NCBI GenBank assembly: GCA_030425485.1
Contig: JAUIAM010000003.1
Coordinates: 124,001-188,000, forward strand
From: Verrucomicrobiia bacterium
Lineage (GTDB): Bacteria; Verrucomicrobiota; Verrucomicrobiia; Opitutales; Cerasicoccaceae
DNA length: 64,000 bases
Reading direction: 5' to 3'
Part shown: one piece after another, positions 1 through 8,418 of the stretch
How the letters are laid out: every line of letters begins with the position of its first letter
How positions within the stretch are numbered: the stretch's first letter is position 1
Translations under genes and position numbers: made by a program
The notes under the pieces: model-generated
The model's input: the letters and a program-made list of their open reading frames with translations, nothing else
The model's database searches: none
Told to the model about the DNA's origin: nothing

Positions 1-332
1 AAACCGAGCGAATGCTGACCCTGCGGCATTTCCTGTCGATGAAACCCGGAGCCGTGTTTATCAATACGGCGAGGGGAGCGGTAGTGGACGAGGCAGGACT
101 GATTAACGCGCTTAGGGAACGCCCCGACATAGATGCCCTTCTGGATGTGACCTGTCCAGAACCACCCGGCAATGACTCTCTACTCTATACCCTGCCCAAT
201 GTCACGCTCAGCCCTCACATTGCGGGAAGCATGGGCAGTGAATGTCATCGCCTTGGCCGTGCGATGGTGGAGGAACTTCAACGCTACCTGACGAACAAGC
301 CCTTAAAGTATGCCGTTTCCTGCGAATGTTAG
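1..332 (+). CDS. D-2-hydroxyacid dehydrogenase, C-terminal fragment cut by the window edge
   Basis: Only the last ~110 residues are present; the frame is open to the left edge (first full codon at position 3). The visible part is the end of the NAD-binding domain of the D-isomer 2-hydroxyacid dehydrogenase family. It contains FINTARGAVVDEAGL, which carries the substrate-binding Arg, and SPHIAGS, which carries the catalytic His. The Glu of the usual D-x-x-x-x-E-P segment is replaced: DVTCPEPP keeps the EP pair in a shortened form. The end KPLKYAV resembles the normal family terminus, so the gene appears to end naturally. Its role is probably reduction of a 2-keto acid, but the substrate cannot be read from this fragment. 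A second, only distantly similar dehydrogenase lies at 5214-6170. Confidence 0.85.
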   Translation, partial: TERMLTLRHFLSMKPGAVFINTARGAVVDEAGLINALRERPDIDALLDVTCPEPPGNDSLLYTLPNVTLSPHIAGSMGSECHRLGRAMVEELQRYLTNKPLKYAVSCEC

Positions 333-548
333 GATGCGCATCATCGGAACCTGTTCCTTTCGGAGAGGACGACAGCAGCCTGAGTGATAAGCAAATCCTA
401 TGTGCACTCTGTGAATTGGACCTGTCTATTGATGTGACTGAGGATGACTTGGACAAGCTGCTACGCGCCGCATAGCCGAATCGCAGTTTAGGGATTCTAT
501 TTTTTCGGAAATCTGTCACCGATTTTTCGGAATATTTATAACTAAACT

Positions 549-610
549 ACAACCTACATTCATAACTATCTCATAGACAACAAACCGTTCGATCCCGATC
601 GGCACCACCA
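549..610 (+). repeat. att-like direct repeat A (tRNA-Ala/tmRNA 3' end)
   Basis: The last 24 bases read as a tRNA T-loop (TTCGATC), the 3' half of the T stem, an acceptor strand (cggcacc) and ACCA. The 5' half of the T stem does not pair, so this is a fragment and not a tRNA gene. The preceding ~35 bases (AACTATCTCA and flanks) are also shared with copies B and C. There is one acceptor-strand difference from B and C (GGCACC against GGCTCC). Such 3' ends are the usual crossover sites of tyrosine recombinases, so an att site is inferred. Confidence 0.6.
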
Positions 611-620
611 TCACTTTTCG

Positions 621-648
621 CCCTCCCTACCCAGGAGGGATCTTTTTA
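621..648 (+). terminator. Rho-independent terminator-like hairpin after repeat A
   Basis: A CCCTCC / GGAGGG stem of 6 bp with a 7-base loop is followed by ATCTTTTT. It lies 10 bases after the CCA of repeat A, where the terminator of the original tRNA or tmRNA gene would be expected. Repeats B and C have no such hairpin after them. Confidence 0.55.
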
Positions 649-908
649 TGCCTGGATGCCGCGACGAGGTTGTGTCCAGACGCTTGGAGAACAGTGGGAT
701 TGCTTGAGCTCTATAGCTAAAAATGCAGCTTCGTGGTGAATTGATGCCCGGTTTACACAAGCTGAGTGAAAGCAGGTTGCGGAAGCAACACTGAGATAAG
801 CATGGACGAGTCGTGCTACCAGCACACGGGCATACTACCAATTGAGAAAGACCTATAGTGACAGTAGTCTAAAAAACGTAACTTTGGAGAGATAGGGAGT
901 CGATAAGG

Positions 909-2309
909 TCATCCCGTTGACAATTGGGCGCCTTGTCGGAGGAGGATTTGTTGGACGCTTTCATGCGCGACATCCCGGGCGGGAACCTTTTCGTCGTGCG
1001 CCAAGGCGGCTAGGATGCCGCCGGCATGGCCGATGGCCATTGCGATCGGGGTAACACGGAATGCTGCGGAGGCTTCGTGTGTAGCACTGATGCAGCGTCC
1101 TACGACAACGAGGTTTTCCATCTGCTCGGAGAGCAGGCACCGGAGGGGGATCTGGTATATGTCGTCTGGCTTGAGATGCTGCGTGCGTGTCTCGACATCG
1201 TCTGAAGAGTGGATGTCGATGGGGTAGCCTCCTCGCGCGATGACATCATCAAAGTCGTGCTGACCGAGGACCTCTTCGGCGGTCAGCACGTGCAGGCCAC
1301 GGATGTGCCGGCTTTCGCGAACACCGACTTTTGCCGCCGTATCCATGCGGATTGCTTTTTCAAAACCGACGGCATGCTGGCGCAGGAAGCTAAAAATCTG
1401 CATGCACTGCTGGCGGCCGATGCGTTCCGCCTGACTGAGTTGGAAGGGGTCGGTGGGGGCCAGACCGGTGATACGGGAGGTATTTACGATGACGGTTCCC
1501 GGCTCGGCGGTTTCGAAGAACAGCACCTGGTCGCGCGGGACGTCGATCTCGCCCCGTTCCTGCGCCGCTTTCCAGGCATGTAGAAACCCGGCCAGGCTAA
1601 GCCGGGGAGAGGATTTCAAGCGTTCAAGCCCGACATCCACGCCACCATGCCAGAGGAAGTCGTCAGGGTGATTCGTCGCGTATTGGCGTATAGCGGCGGT
1701 GTCGACATTTGCCAGCTTGAGGTTCATTGTCATCGGCTGGATGGCCGAGTCGGCTTCGCGTCCGTAGAAAAAGGGCACGCCGCTGCGGGCGGCGAGGTCG
1801 GCGTCGCCCGTGGCATCGATATAGGTGTGCGCGGGGATAGCGGTTAGTCCGGCCTTGTTGCAGACGATGACTTCGCGGATGCGCTTTCCATCCGTTTGAA
1901 CCGCAGCCAACTGGGTATGGTACAGCACGCTGCCGTCCGCTTCGTCGAGCATGGTTTCCAGCTCGATTTTCAGCGCTTCGCTATCGAAGGGTGTGACCGT
2001 GCTGCAATAACTCGTTGTATCCGGAATATGCCCTGGGCTGGCGCCCTTGCGCACGAGCCTCTGAATCAGTTCATCGGCAATGCCGCGTACGACTTGCCGG
2101 CCGGCCGGATTGTGGAAGCTCATCATGGGGCCGACTCCCATCGAGGTAAGCGTGCCGCCCAGAAAGCCGTGCTCCTCAATGAGCAACACGTTGCTGCCGA
2201 GCCGCGCGGCGGCGATTGCGGCAATGCTCCCGGAAACGCCGCCGCCGACTATGACGACGTCGTATGATGGGGCTTTTAAGACGGGGAGAGAGTAGTCTTC
2301 GGTCTGCAT
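909..2309 (-). CDS. FAD-dependent oxidoreductase (FAD_oxidored family)
   Basis: This 466-residue flavoprotein has a Rossmann dinucleotide motif, VVIVGGGVSGSIAA, at residues 18-31. The strand-2 acidic pair (LLIEE, about 41-45) would bind the FAD ribose. A C-terminal FAD-contact segment, VVVGRCISATHEA, is near residue 410. These match the FAD_oxidored family common in Verrucomicrobia and Planctomycetes sugar loci, whose substrates are mostly unknown. There is no signal peptide, so it is probably cytoplasmic. It is the last gene of the minus-strand operon starting at 6170, 11 bases after the sialidase-like gene, and a longer relative lies at 32507. The role is inferred to be oxidation of a sugar or sugar derivative; no substrate can be assigned. 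Confidence 0.8.
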   Translation of the reverse strand: MQTEDYSLPVLKAPSYDVVIVGGGVSGSIAAIAAARLGSNVLLIEEHGFLGGTLTSMGVGPMMSFHNPAGRQVVRGIADELIQRLVRKGASPGHIPDTTSYCSTVTPFDSEALKIELETMLDEADGSVLYHTQLAAVQTDGKRIREVIVCNKAGLTAIPAHTYIDATGDADLAARSGVPFFYGREADSAIQPMTMNLKLANVDTAAIRQYATNHPDDFLWHGGVDVGLERLKSSPRLSLAGFLHAWKAAQERGEIDVPRDQVLFFETAEPGTVIVNTSRITGLAPTDPFQLSQAERIGRQQCMQIFSFLRQHAVGFEKAIRMDTAAKVGVRESRHIRGLHVLTAEEVLGQHDFDDVIARGGYPIDIHSSDDVETRTQHLKPDDIYQIPLRCLLSEQMENLVVVGRCISATHEASAAFRVTPIAMAIGHAGGILAALAHDEKVPARDVAHESVQQILLRQGAQLSTG

Positions 2310-2320
2310 GAGGGATTTGT

Positions 2321-4060
2321 TTATCGCACGAGGTCTTCTTCATGCACCAGGTAGGCACGGATGAACGGGTTGTGGCCGCCGTGCTTATGCCAGGTATAGC
2401 TTTCGAGGCTTCCGCCGTTGGTATAGTCGAGGATGGCTATGGTGCCGTCGGGCAACTGATCCCAACTGCTGTAGCCGGTGTCGGCGTGGAAAGCCATGTC
2501 CAGCTCAACAACGCGGTCACGGCGGAATTGATCGGGGTAGATGCCGGATTTTGCTGTCCAGCTCCAGTCGATGGAATGGGTGTCGGGGTTGTCCACGCGC
2601 ACACGCATAGCTCGCCAGGCCGTGCGTGAGGCGTTGCTGAAGTAGCCGTCATTGAGATTACTCTTGTGGGCATCGTAGAATGAGCTGGAGCCGCCCACCC
2701 GGTTGCCGATGCGCACAAGGCGGTTCCATGTCTCGTCCACCGACGTCTCCAGCGCGTGCTCGCCGTCGATGTGGAGGCTGAGTATGCCGTTTTCACGGAC
2801 AAGGCGGTAGTCGTGCCAGTCGCTTGTGTCGAAGTGGATGCCGGTCTCCGGCCGGTCGGCCAGGCAGATGCGGTTTGGCTCGAAGCGCACCCAGCAGCCC
2901 GCGCTGAGGTTGCAGCCATTGATGTCTGCGGCTTCCACGCGCAGGGTGGCTTCGATCTCGACGCGTGCGCCGGCGTCTTGTGCCGGGTAAAAGATGAAGC
3001 TGACCGTGCCGGCTTTGCCCTCGTCGGACTCGACGCGCAATTCCGGTTGCGAGCCAGTGGTGACGAGGCGGCAGCGCTCTTCCTCAATGATCCTGGATTG
3101 AGGTTCGTAGTCGAATTGCTCCTCAGGATCAAAGACGAAGGCGCAATTGCCGGGCTTGCCCGGTGCGCTGCGATAAGTGGCAAGCAATCTACCGGACTGT
3201 AACTGGCGGACGCAGGCGCGGTGTGCGTAGATGGGCGAAAGCGTGGGCTGCTCCCAGGTCAGGCCGCCGTCATGGCTGCGCACAAAGCGGCTCGGCTGTC
3301 CGTAGACGGAGCCACCCATGCCGATGCGGGTAATGGCCAGCAGGTGGCCGGGCGCGTATTCGGTGACACCGACTTCGCAGTCGCCGTGAAAGGGGTCGTC
3401 GGCAAGGGAGGAAACCTGCGGCCAGGTTTTGCCGCTGTCGGTGGATATGACGGCGGAATTCTTGTAATAGATGTTGCCCCAGGGCAAAGGCGCATCCTGC
3501 AGCTTGTCCGTACGGGCCGAGTCGGTGCGTGTATACAGGAGCGTGCCGGCGGCGAGTTCGGTGATGTACGAGGGCTCGCCCCCGACTTCGTCGATCAGGC
3601 GCGGCCCGTGCCAGCTAAGCCCCTCGTCGTCGCTCCAGAACAGGTGATTGCTCATTCCGCGTTCGGGGTATTGCCATTGGGAGAGCATGGGCCAGTCCTG
3701 CCCGGCGTTGCGCTGACCCTGGTCCACGAGGATGAGAATGCGTCCGTTGCGCAGTCGCGACATCTGGGGCGCGACCCAAACGCAGTGGTCTTCCCAGACG
3801 TTGCAGTGCGTAAGCAGGCGTGGGGTTTCCCAGGTTCGGCCACCGTCGAGCGAGCGCGTGGTCATGATGTTGGTGGAAACGGCGCAATGGCTGTCTGAAA
3901 GCCGGTAGCAGGCGACAAGCGTGCCGGAGGGCATGGCCGCCACGCCTGCGACGGAGTGGTACCAGCCTCTTGGGTTGGGACAGGCGAGGTCCGGGTAGTG
4001 TGACGGGGAAACCTGAAATTTCTTTTCGTCGGGGATCTTGATGGAAACGCTATTGGGCAT
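2321..4060 (-). CDS. BNR/Asp-box sialidase-like protein with LamG-like domain
   Basis: About 579 residues from the chosen ATG at 4060; an in-frame start 105 bases upstream would overlap the enolase-family gene and adds no conserved sequence. Four Asp-box repeats, SLDGGRTW, SDDEGLSW, STDSGKTW and SHDGGLTW (residues ~70, 143, 206, 262), define a six-bladed sialidase-type propeller. A concanavalin/LamG-like beta-sandwich follows at about residues 350-480. The propeller family includes exo-sialidases and many uncharacterised glycosidases, so the true substrate is open. No signal peptide is visible, implying action on imported oligosaccharides. It sits between the dehydratase and the FAD oxidoreductase in one operon. 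Confidence 0.75.
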   Translation of the reverse strand: MPNSVSIKIPDEKKFQVSPSHYPDLACPNPRGWYHSVAGVAAMPSGTLVACYRLSDSHCAVSTNIMTTRSLDGGRTWETPRLLTHCNVWEDHCVWVAPQMSRLRNGRILILVDQGQRNAGQDWPMLSQWQYPERGMSNHLFWSDDEGLSWHGPRLIDEVGGEPSYITELAAGTLLYTRTDSARTDKLQDAPLPWGNIYYKNSAVISTDSGKTWPQVSSLADDPFHGDCEVGVTEYAPGHLLAITRIGMGGSVYGQPSRFVRSHDGGLTWEQPTLSPIYAHRACVRQLQSGRLLATYRSAPGKPGNCAFVFDPEEQFDYEPQSRIIEEERCRLVTTGSQPELRVESDEGKAGTVSFIFYPAQDAGARVEIEATLRVEAADINGCNLSAGCWVRFEPNRICLADRPETGIHFDTSDWHDYRLVRENGILSLHIDGEHALETSVDETWNRLVRIGNRVGGSSSFYDAHKSNLNDGYFSNASRTAWRAMRVRVDNPDTHSIDWSWTAKSGIYPDQFRRDRVVELDMAFHADTGYSSWDQLPDGTIAILDYTNGGSLESYTWHKHGGHNPFIRAYLVHEEDLVR

Positions 4061-4085
4061 GTCAGGAGTATGGTGAAGGTTTAAT

Positions 4086-5210
4086 CTAGGCAATGGATGT
4101 CGAAGAGTTTGTCGTGTGGGCGTCGATCCAATCTGCGTCCAGTTCGACTCCCAGTCCGGGGCCATCGGGCAGGGTTATCATGCCGTCATCAGTAAGGCTA
4201 TCGAAGGGGTGTTGTTTCAGGCCGAACCGGAAGACCGGATGGTGAACTTCCATAAAAGTGGTGTTGCGGGCGGCGCAGGCGACGTGGAGGTTGGCTACAT
4301 CGAGCAAGGGCGTGTTGGCCGTGTGGATTTCCAGGTTCAGTCCGGCCAGCTCGCATGCAGCCATGGCCTTGCGCAGTCCGGTGATCCCGCCTTTGAGCAG
4401 AACGTCCCCGCGCAGCATGACGGCGACGCGCCCTTGGATGCAGTTGGCCAGATCGGCCAGTGGAAGGGTCTCGGCGGCGAGGATAGGCGTGCGCAGTGTC
4501 TGGGTCAGGTATCGGTAATTGGCCAGTTGGGCTTCCGGGATGGGCTCTTCAAACCAGTGGTAGTCGCACGCGTTCAGCACGCGACCGACTTCGAGCGCCT
4601 CATGGAGCGAATAGGCGGAGTTGGGGTCCTGCATCAGGCGGAAGTCCTTTCCCACAGCCTCGCGCGCCGCGCGCAGGCGCGGAATGTCCGCTGCCGGGCC
4701 GTCGCGAAGCTGGAGCTTGTAGCCGTGATAGCCCGCCTGCCGGGCGCTGATGGCTTCCCGGGCAATTTGCTCGGCACTGTAGTGCTCACTATGTGCGCTC
4801 ATGTAGGCGGGTACGCGATCGCGGTACTGGCCCAGTAAGGTGGCGATGGGTTGTCCGGTTGCCTTGCCGAGAATATCCCAAAGCGCGACATCGATCACGG
4901 CGGCAAGAGTGTCCCGCTGATTGTAAAGGTGGCGCTGCTTGCGTTGAAGTTTTTGCCAGAGACTTTCGATATGAAGTGGGTTCTCCCCCAAGAGTTCACT
5001 GCGGTAAACGTGATGGAGGATGTCGGCGAGAGCAGCGCCGTCACCGTGCGGGCCGTAGGCCATGCTATGGCCGCTGATGCCGGAGTCGGTGTGGACGGTG
5101 ACGAGGGGGTAATGCCAGACGCTCGGGCGACCGGGAGGAATCCGGCCGTCGAGATAGCGCGGACGTGGATCGACGGCAATCAGGCGGGTGGTGAGATCGG
5201 TGATTTTCAT
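4086..5210 (-). CDS. Mandelate racemase/enolase superfamily sugar-acid dehydratase-like protein
   Basis: 374 residues, the usual length for the superfamily. The metal ligands are visible as D195 (LMQDPN), E221 (WFEEP) and E247 (ILAAETLP). H296 (LEIHTAN) fits the catalytic His position. At the KxK base motif the sequence reads YKLQ (K165, Q167), so the second Lys appears replaced by Gln. This argues for a His-dependent acid-sugar dehydratase or cycloisomerase and not a two-base racemase. The partners are a 2-hydroxyacid dehydrogenase 3 bases upstream and an HpcH/HpaI aldolase at 14445. This suggests that it makes a 2-keto-3-deoxy sugar acid from an aldonic acid. The exact substrate (rhamnonate, fuconate, galactonate or anhydrogalactonate) cannot be read. 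Confidence 0.85.
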   Translation of the reverse strand: MKITDLTTRLIAVDPRPRYLDGRIPPGRPSVWHYPLVTVHTDSGISGHSMAYGPHGDGAALADILHHVYRSELLGENPLHIESLWQKLQRKQRHLYNQRDTLAAVIDVALWDILGKATGQPIATLLGQYRDRVPAYMSAHSEHYSAEQIAREAISARQAGYHGYKLQLRDGPAADIPRLRAAREAVGKDFRLMQDPNSAYSLHEALEVGRVLNACDYHWFEEPIPEAQLANYRYLTQTLRTPILAAETLPLADLANCIQGRVAVMLRGDVLLKGGITGLRKAMAACELAGLNLEIHTANTPLLDVANLHVACAARNTTFMEVHHPVFRFGLKQHPFDSLTDDGMITLPDGPGLGVELDADWIDAHTTNSSTSIA

Positions 5211-5213
5211 CGC

Positions 5214-6170
5214 TCAATATCCTCGGGTGAAGTTGGCAGGGTTGATGAGTGGCTCATTGGCCAGGAAATGATCCAGGTTGCGCTGAAAGAGCGCTAGCGT
5301 GGCGTCTCCGAGGTTGCGGTGATGGCCGGCGATGTGCGGAGTGATCAAGGTACGCGGGGCGGACCACCAGGGGCTGTCGTCCGGGAGCGGTTCTTGCTCG
5401 AAGACATCCAGGGCGGCTCCGCCGAGGGAGCGATCGTGCAGGCGCTTGAGCAAAGCGCTTTCGTCGACGAGGCCGCCGCGGGCGACATTATAGAAAAACG
5501 CACCTTTTGGCATCAGCGCGACCCGGTGGGCATTAATCAGGTTTCGGGTACTATCCGTGAGCGGAAGTCCCATTACGATGTGCTGGCTCTGCGCCAGCAG
5601 TCGGTCGAGATCATTTATGTTGCCGACCCATTCCAGCCCTTGCTGCGGCGCGGGTGTGTGGCGCACGGCTGTCGCGCGCAGCCCGAGCGTAGGCAAAAAA
5701 CGCATGAGTTCCCGGGCAATGCCGCCCAGTCCGACGAAGCCTACCGTCTGCCCCGCCAGGTTAAAGGGGATGGCCGGGGAGCGGTTCCATTGGCGCTCAT
5801 GGCGGCACTGTTCGAAGTGAAGCTGCCCGCGGGAGAACATCAGCATCGCCATCAACACGTGCTGCGCAAGAAAGGGGGAGTGGACGCCACGCGCGGTCGT
5901 AAGGGTGACGGGTGCGCCCTCGGCGTTGTGTGCGTTCTTAAGCGATGCGTATTCGTCGAACCCGGCCGATACAATCTGTACCCAACGCAGCCGTGGTGCC
6001 TTGACAAGTAGATCGGCGGGTATGTTGCCGAGGACAACCTCGGCTTCTTCCAGATGTGCGTTGAGCTGGCTTGCGTCCGTGGTCTGGACAAAGGTGCACT
6101 GTGGATAGCGTTGGCATATGCCATCCAGGTCGGATTTGGAAATGGGGCGATAAAGCAGGATATTATGCAT
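5214..6170 (-). CDS. D-2-hydroxyacid dehydrogenase (GhrA-like)
   Basis: 318 residues, full length for the family. The NAD motif is VGLGGIA at 146-152, where the third Gly of GxGxxG is Ala. The catalytic set is R231 (NVARGG), E260 (DVFEQEP) and H279 (TPHIAGH). It probably reduces a 2-keto acid such as glyoxylate, hydroxypyruvate or a keto sugar acid with NAD(P)H. It is the first gene of a four-gene minus-strand operon, and its stop is 3 bases before the ATG of the enolase-family gene, so translation is likely coupled. The 192 bases upstream separate it from the regulator and contain the inverted repeat AGCGT-N6-ACGCT (6205-6220). That repeat could be an operator but is unproven. Confidence 0.88.
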   Translation of the reverse strand: MHNILLYRPISKSDLDGICQRYPQCTFVQTTDASQLNAHLEEAEVVLGNIPADLLVKAPRLRWVQIVSAGFDEYASLKNAHNAEGAPVTLTTARGVHSPFLAQHVLMAMLMFSRGQLHFEQCRHERQWNRSPAIPFNLAGQTVGFVGLGGIARELMRFLPTLGLRATAVRHTPAPQQGLEWVGNINDLDRLLAQSQHIVMGLPLTDSTRNLINAHRVALMPKGAFFYNVARGGLVDESALLKRLHDRSLGGAALDVFEQEPLPDDSPWWSAPRTLITPHIAGHHRNLGDATLALFQRNLDHFLANEPLINPANFTRGY

Positions 6171-6362
6171 CAGGGCTTGAGTCTAAATATATAACGTTTG
6201 GTCGAGCGTGTCGGTACGCTTTGGACATCTCCGACTTCATACCCTTGTCGCACAGGCTAGAAGGTAAAACACCTGGCACCATTATGGAGCCAGTTATGCG
6301 CAGAGTAATCGCCCGCCCCATACGTTTAGCCTGTTGCCCGTTATCGTAAGGGCGGGATGACG

Positions 6363-7451
6363 CTATGGGCGAGACTGCGACATCGCTGCCAGGGATTCAC
6401 CGCGGATGAAGCGGGGTTCTATGCGTATATGGCGCTGAGAAATGGGCTGATTGCTCGTCATGGCTACGATCATCTTGAAGAGTCGGCCCGCCTGCACTTG
6501 CGGGTCGCACCGGTAGCGGGTAGGGGTGGGCAGGATGGCGTCCAGAAACACGTCGTCGGTACGGGAAATGAGGGAGACGTCGTCGGGCACCTTGAGTCCA
6601 AGTTGCGTCATGTAGCTCGTCACGGTCAGATAGTTCATCCCGTGTGTGGTCAGGATGGCGGTGGGAGGGGAGGGCATATGGAATAACCTCTCAAGTATGC
6701 GCAGAAGGTGGTCGCGCGAGCGGTGATGCCAAACGACGATAGGCGAGGCGTCTTCCAGCTTGCGCTTGCTAAAGGCCTCGCGGAAGCCTGCTTCAGCGGC
6801 GACTTCACTGGCGATGAAGCCAGGGACTTCGGTTAGCAGCAGCGCAATCTGCCGATGTCCGAGCGAGAGCGCCGTATTGGCGGCATGGAAGCACAGGGCG
6901 TGGGCGTCGAAGTCTACATCCGGGAGGTTGACATCGGCGTGGCGGGTTCCGGCCAGGACGCAGGGAACACGATGTTCCTCAAACCATGCCTGGGTTTCGT
7001 GGGTAGACTGGGTCAGCACCCAGCACTTTTTGGGCGAATTCTGGGTCAGCTTACGCAGTGCGTTTGCCGGATGTCTGGTGAAATATTTGTGGCCGTAAAA
7101 GGGTGTTAGCCTTCCATTGTTTTGGGAGAGCAAAACCTGGAGAGAGTTGACCCATAAGGACGCCCCGGGCCTGAGGTCTTCCAGGGGTTCGGGGGTAAGC
7201 AGTCCGACCGAGAGGGTATTCTCATTCGAGGCATTTCCTGCCGCTTGCAGGATGCGGTTGCCGCGGCCCCTCTCCGAGCGGATTACGCCTTCCTTTTTGA
7301 GTTGGTCGATCGCGGTGCTCAGAGAGCGGCGACTGACTTGCAGGGATTCGGCCAGGGTGCGTTCACCGGGCAGCCATTCCTGCCAGCGCCCTTTGGCGAT
7401 TTCCGCTTTGAGGTGATCGGCGACTTGGGAGGGAAGGGAGCAGAATTTCAT
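6363..7451 (-). CDS. GntR-type winged-helix regulator with LacI-type ligand domain
   Basis: 362 residues. Residues 1-70 form a GntR winged helix (LPGERTLAESLQVSRRSL and EGVIRSERGRGNRI). From about 78 to 350 the protein follows the periplasmic-binding fold of LacI-family effector domains (GLLTPEP start, VPCVLAGTRH, VPDDVSLISR). This combination is an established architecture for sugar-responsive regulators. It lies between the minus-strand catabolic operon and the divergent PEP-CTERM/beta-helix/pseudopilin genes, so it probably controls both. The effector is unknown. The 200-base gap to the PEP-CTERM gene contains a perfect 10-base palindrome, ACGCTAGCGT (7594-7603). Confidence 0.9.
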   Translation of the reverse strand: MKFCSLPSQVADHLKAEIAKGRWQEWLPGERTLAESLQVSRRSLSTAIDQLKKEGVIRSERGRGNRILQAAGNASNENTLSVGLLTPEPLEDLRPGASLWVNSLQVLLSQNNGRLTPFYGHKYFTRHPANALRKLTQNSPKKCWVLTQSTHETQAWFEEHRVPCVLAGTRHADVNLPDVDFDAHALCFHAANTALSLGHRQIALLLTEVPGFIASEVAAEAGFREAFSKRKLEDASPIVVWHHRSRDHLLRILERLFHMPSPPTAILTTHGMNYLTVTSYMTQLGLKVPDDVSLISRTDDVFLDAILPTPTRYRCDPQVQAGRLFKMIVAMTSNQPISQRHIRIEPRFIRGESLAAMSQSRP

Positions 7452-7651
7452 CGGGACGGATTAATGGTAGTGCTAAAATTGGACTGCGTTATTTGTATAT
7501 ATCAAGCCGCATAACGGACAGGAGGATTCAAAATGTAGCCACTATAAAGCATTTGTCGAGGTGAGTATGCTGAGAGATGTTTTTATATGTATTACGCTAG
7601 CGTGTCGCCATGGCGGCGACTTCGAAACACCCAACCCTATATAAGAAGAAA

Positions 7652-8404
7652 ATGAAAAACGTATCGATCCGTAAACTTACTCGTTCCTTCGCAATTGGTA
7701 TCTCCCTGTTGGTGGCCAGCGCCGTCCACGCAGATGTCATTATTGAGCACCTCGGTTCCACAGACCCTACAACAGAAGGTTGGGGTACATTGGGAACAGG
7801 CACCGAGATGGGCTATCCCGATAACATAAATAGTGCCTGGACGTTGGATGACGATTCAACCACGGCATCGCGGGCTTACTACTATGCGCCTACCTTGCAG
7901 GAGCAAACAGATGTCAACACGTTTGGGTGGAATCTTTCTGTCACCCTACAGGTAACCGATGTGGACAATGCGCCTGATTATACCCGCTACGTTGACTATG
8001 TGGACAATATCAATGGCGTGCGCTGGGGTCTCAACTTCGGCTCTGATGCTTCCGGCAATGTGATTGTTTCCCTGCGGGACAACGATTGGGAGCTTAATCT
8101 TGGAGACTCCGGTGTGCACACCTATTCGCTTGTATACGATCCTGCGGCCGAAACCGCCTCCCTGTATATCGACGGCTCCACCACCGCAGCACTGAGTGGA
8201 TATACCGGTGGTGACGATGCACCCGTCACGAACTCAACCGTCCGCTGGGGTTCGAGCGCCAACGTTCCTGTAGGCTCCGCAGATTACTACTCGGTTACAT
8301 TCTCCCAGATCCCCGAGCCGGCTGAGAGCGGCCTCTTGCTGGGCATGCTCCTGTTGGGGCTGTGCTACCGATTGAAGCGCGGTGTCAGCAAGCATCGCAG
8401 TTAA
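7652..8404 (+). CDS. PEP-CTERM sorting-signal protein with LamG-like fold
   Basis: About 250 residues from the ATG at 7652, chosen because it directly gives a signal peptide (basic MKNVSIRKLTR, hydrophobic core, SAVHA cleavage); an upstream in-frame ATG at 7610 adds an unlikely leader. The body (about 25-220) looks like a beta-sandwich lectin, with VHTYSLVYDPAAETASLYIDG typical of LamG-like domains. The C terminus is a PEP-CTERM signal: IPEPAES, a hydrophobic stretch, then YRLKRG, recognised by exosortase. It is probably an exported, surface-attached glycan-binding protein. It is the first gene of a unit continuing into the beta-helix and pseudopilin genes. Confidence 0.8.
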   Translation: MKNVSIRKLTRSFAIGISLLVASAVHADVIIEHLGSTDPTTEGWGTLGTGTEMGYPDNINSAWTLDDDSTTASRAYYYAPTLQEQTDVNTFGWNLSVTLQVTDVDNAPDYTRYVDYVDNINGVRWGLNFGSDASGNVIVSLRDNDWELNLGDSGVHTYSLVYDPAAETASLYIDGSTTAALSGYTGGDDAPVTNSTVRWGSSANVPVGSADYYSVTFSQIPEPAESGLLLGMLLLGLCYRLKRGVSKHRS

Positions 8405-8418
8405 TTGTCTTGTTAATC

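Larger units (their letters stand above)
333..908. other. Intergenic stretch with att-like repeat A and terminator
   Basis: No convincing gene is seen in these 576 bases. The first 143 contain the tail of an acidic open frame (to 475) that overlaps the dehydrogenase out of frame and is not recognisable. The rest is AT-rich and holds the tRNA-3'-end-like repeat at 549-610 and a hairpin with a T-run at 621-648. The final 250 bases carry only short frames on both strands with no recognisable product and may be remnant DNA at an element boundary. Confidence 0.6.

Noticed and set aside
242-475. 77-codon plus-strand frame with an acidic C-terminal half
   Set aside because: Its first third overlaps the dehydrogenase out of frame and no family is recognised. 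The acidic tail might be real, but nothing supports a start.
611-841. Possible integrase or transposase remnant after repeat A
   Set aside because: Short frames on both strands were read, but no recombinase motif (for example an R-H-R-Y pattern) was seen.
2437-3183. 248-codon minus-strand frame within the sialidase-like gene
   Set aside because: It is rich in Ala, Ser, Thr and Arg and is a shifted reading of a GC-rich gene; the Asp-box frame is clearly the coding one.
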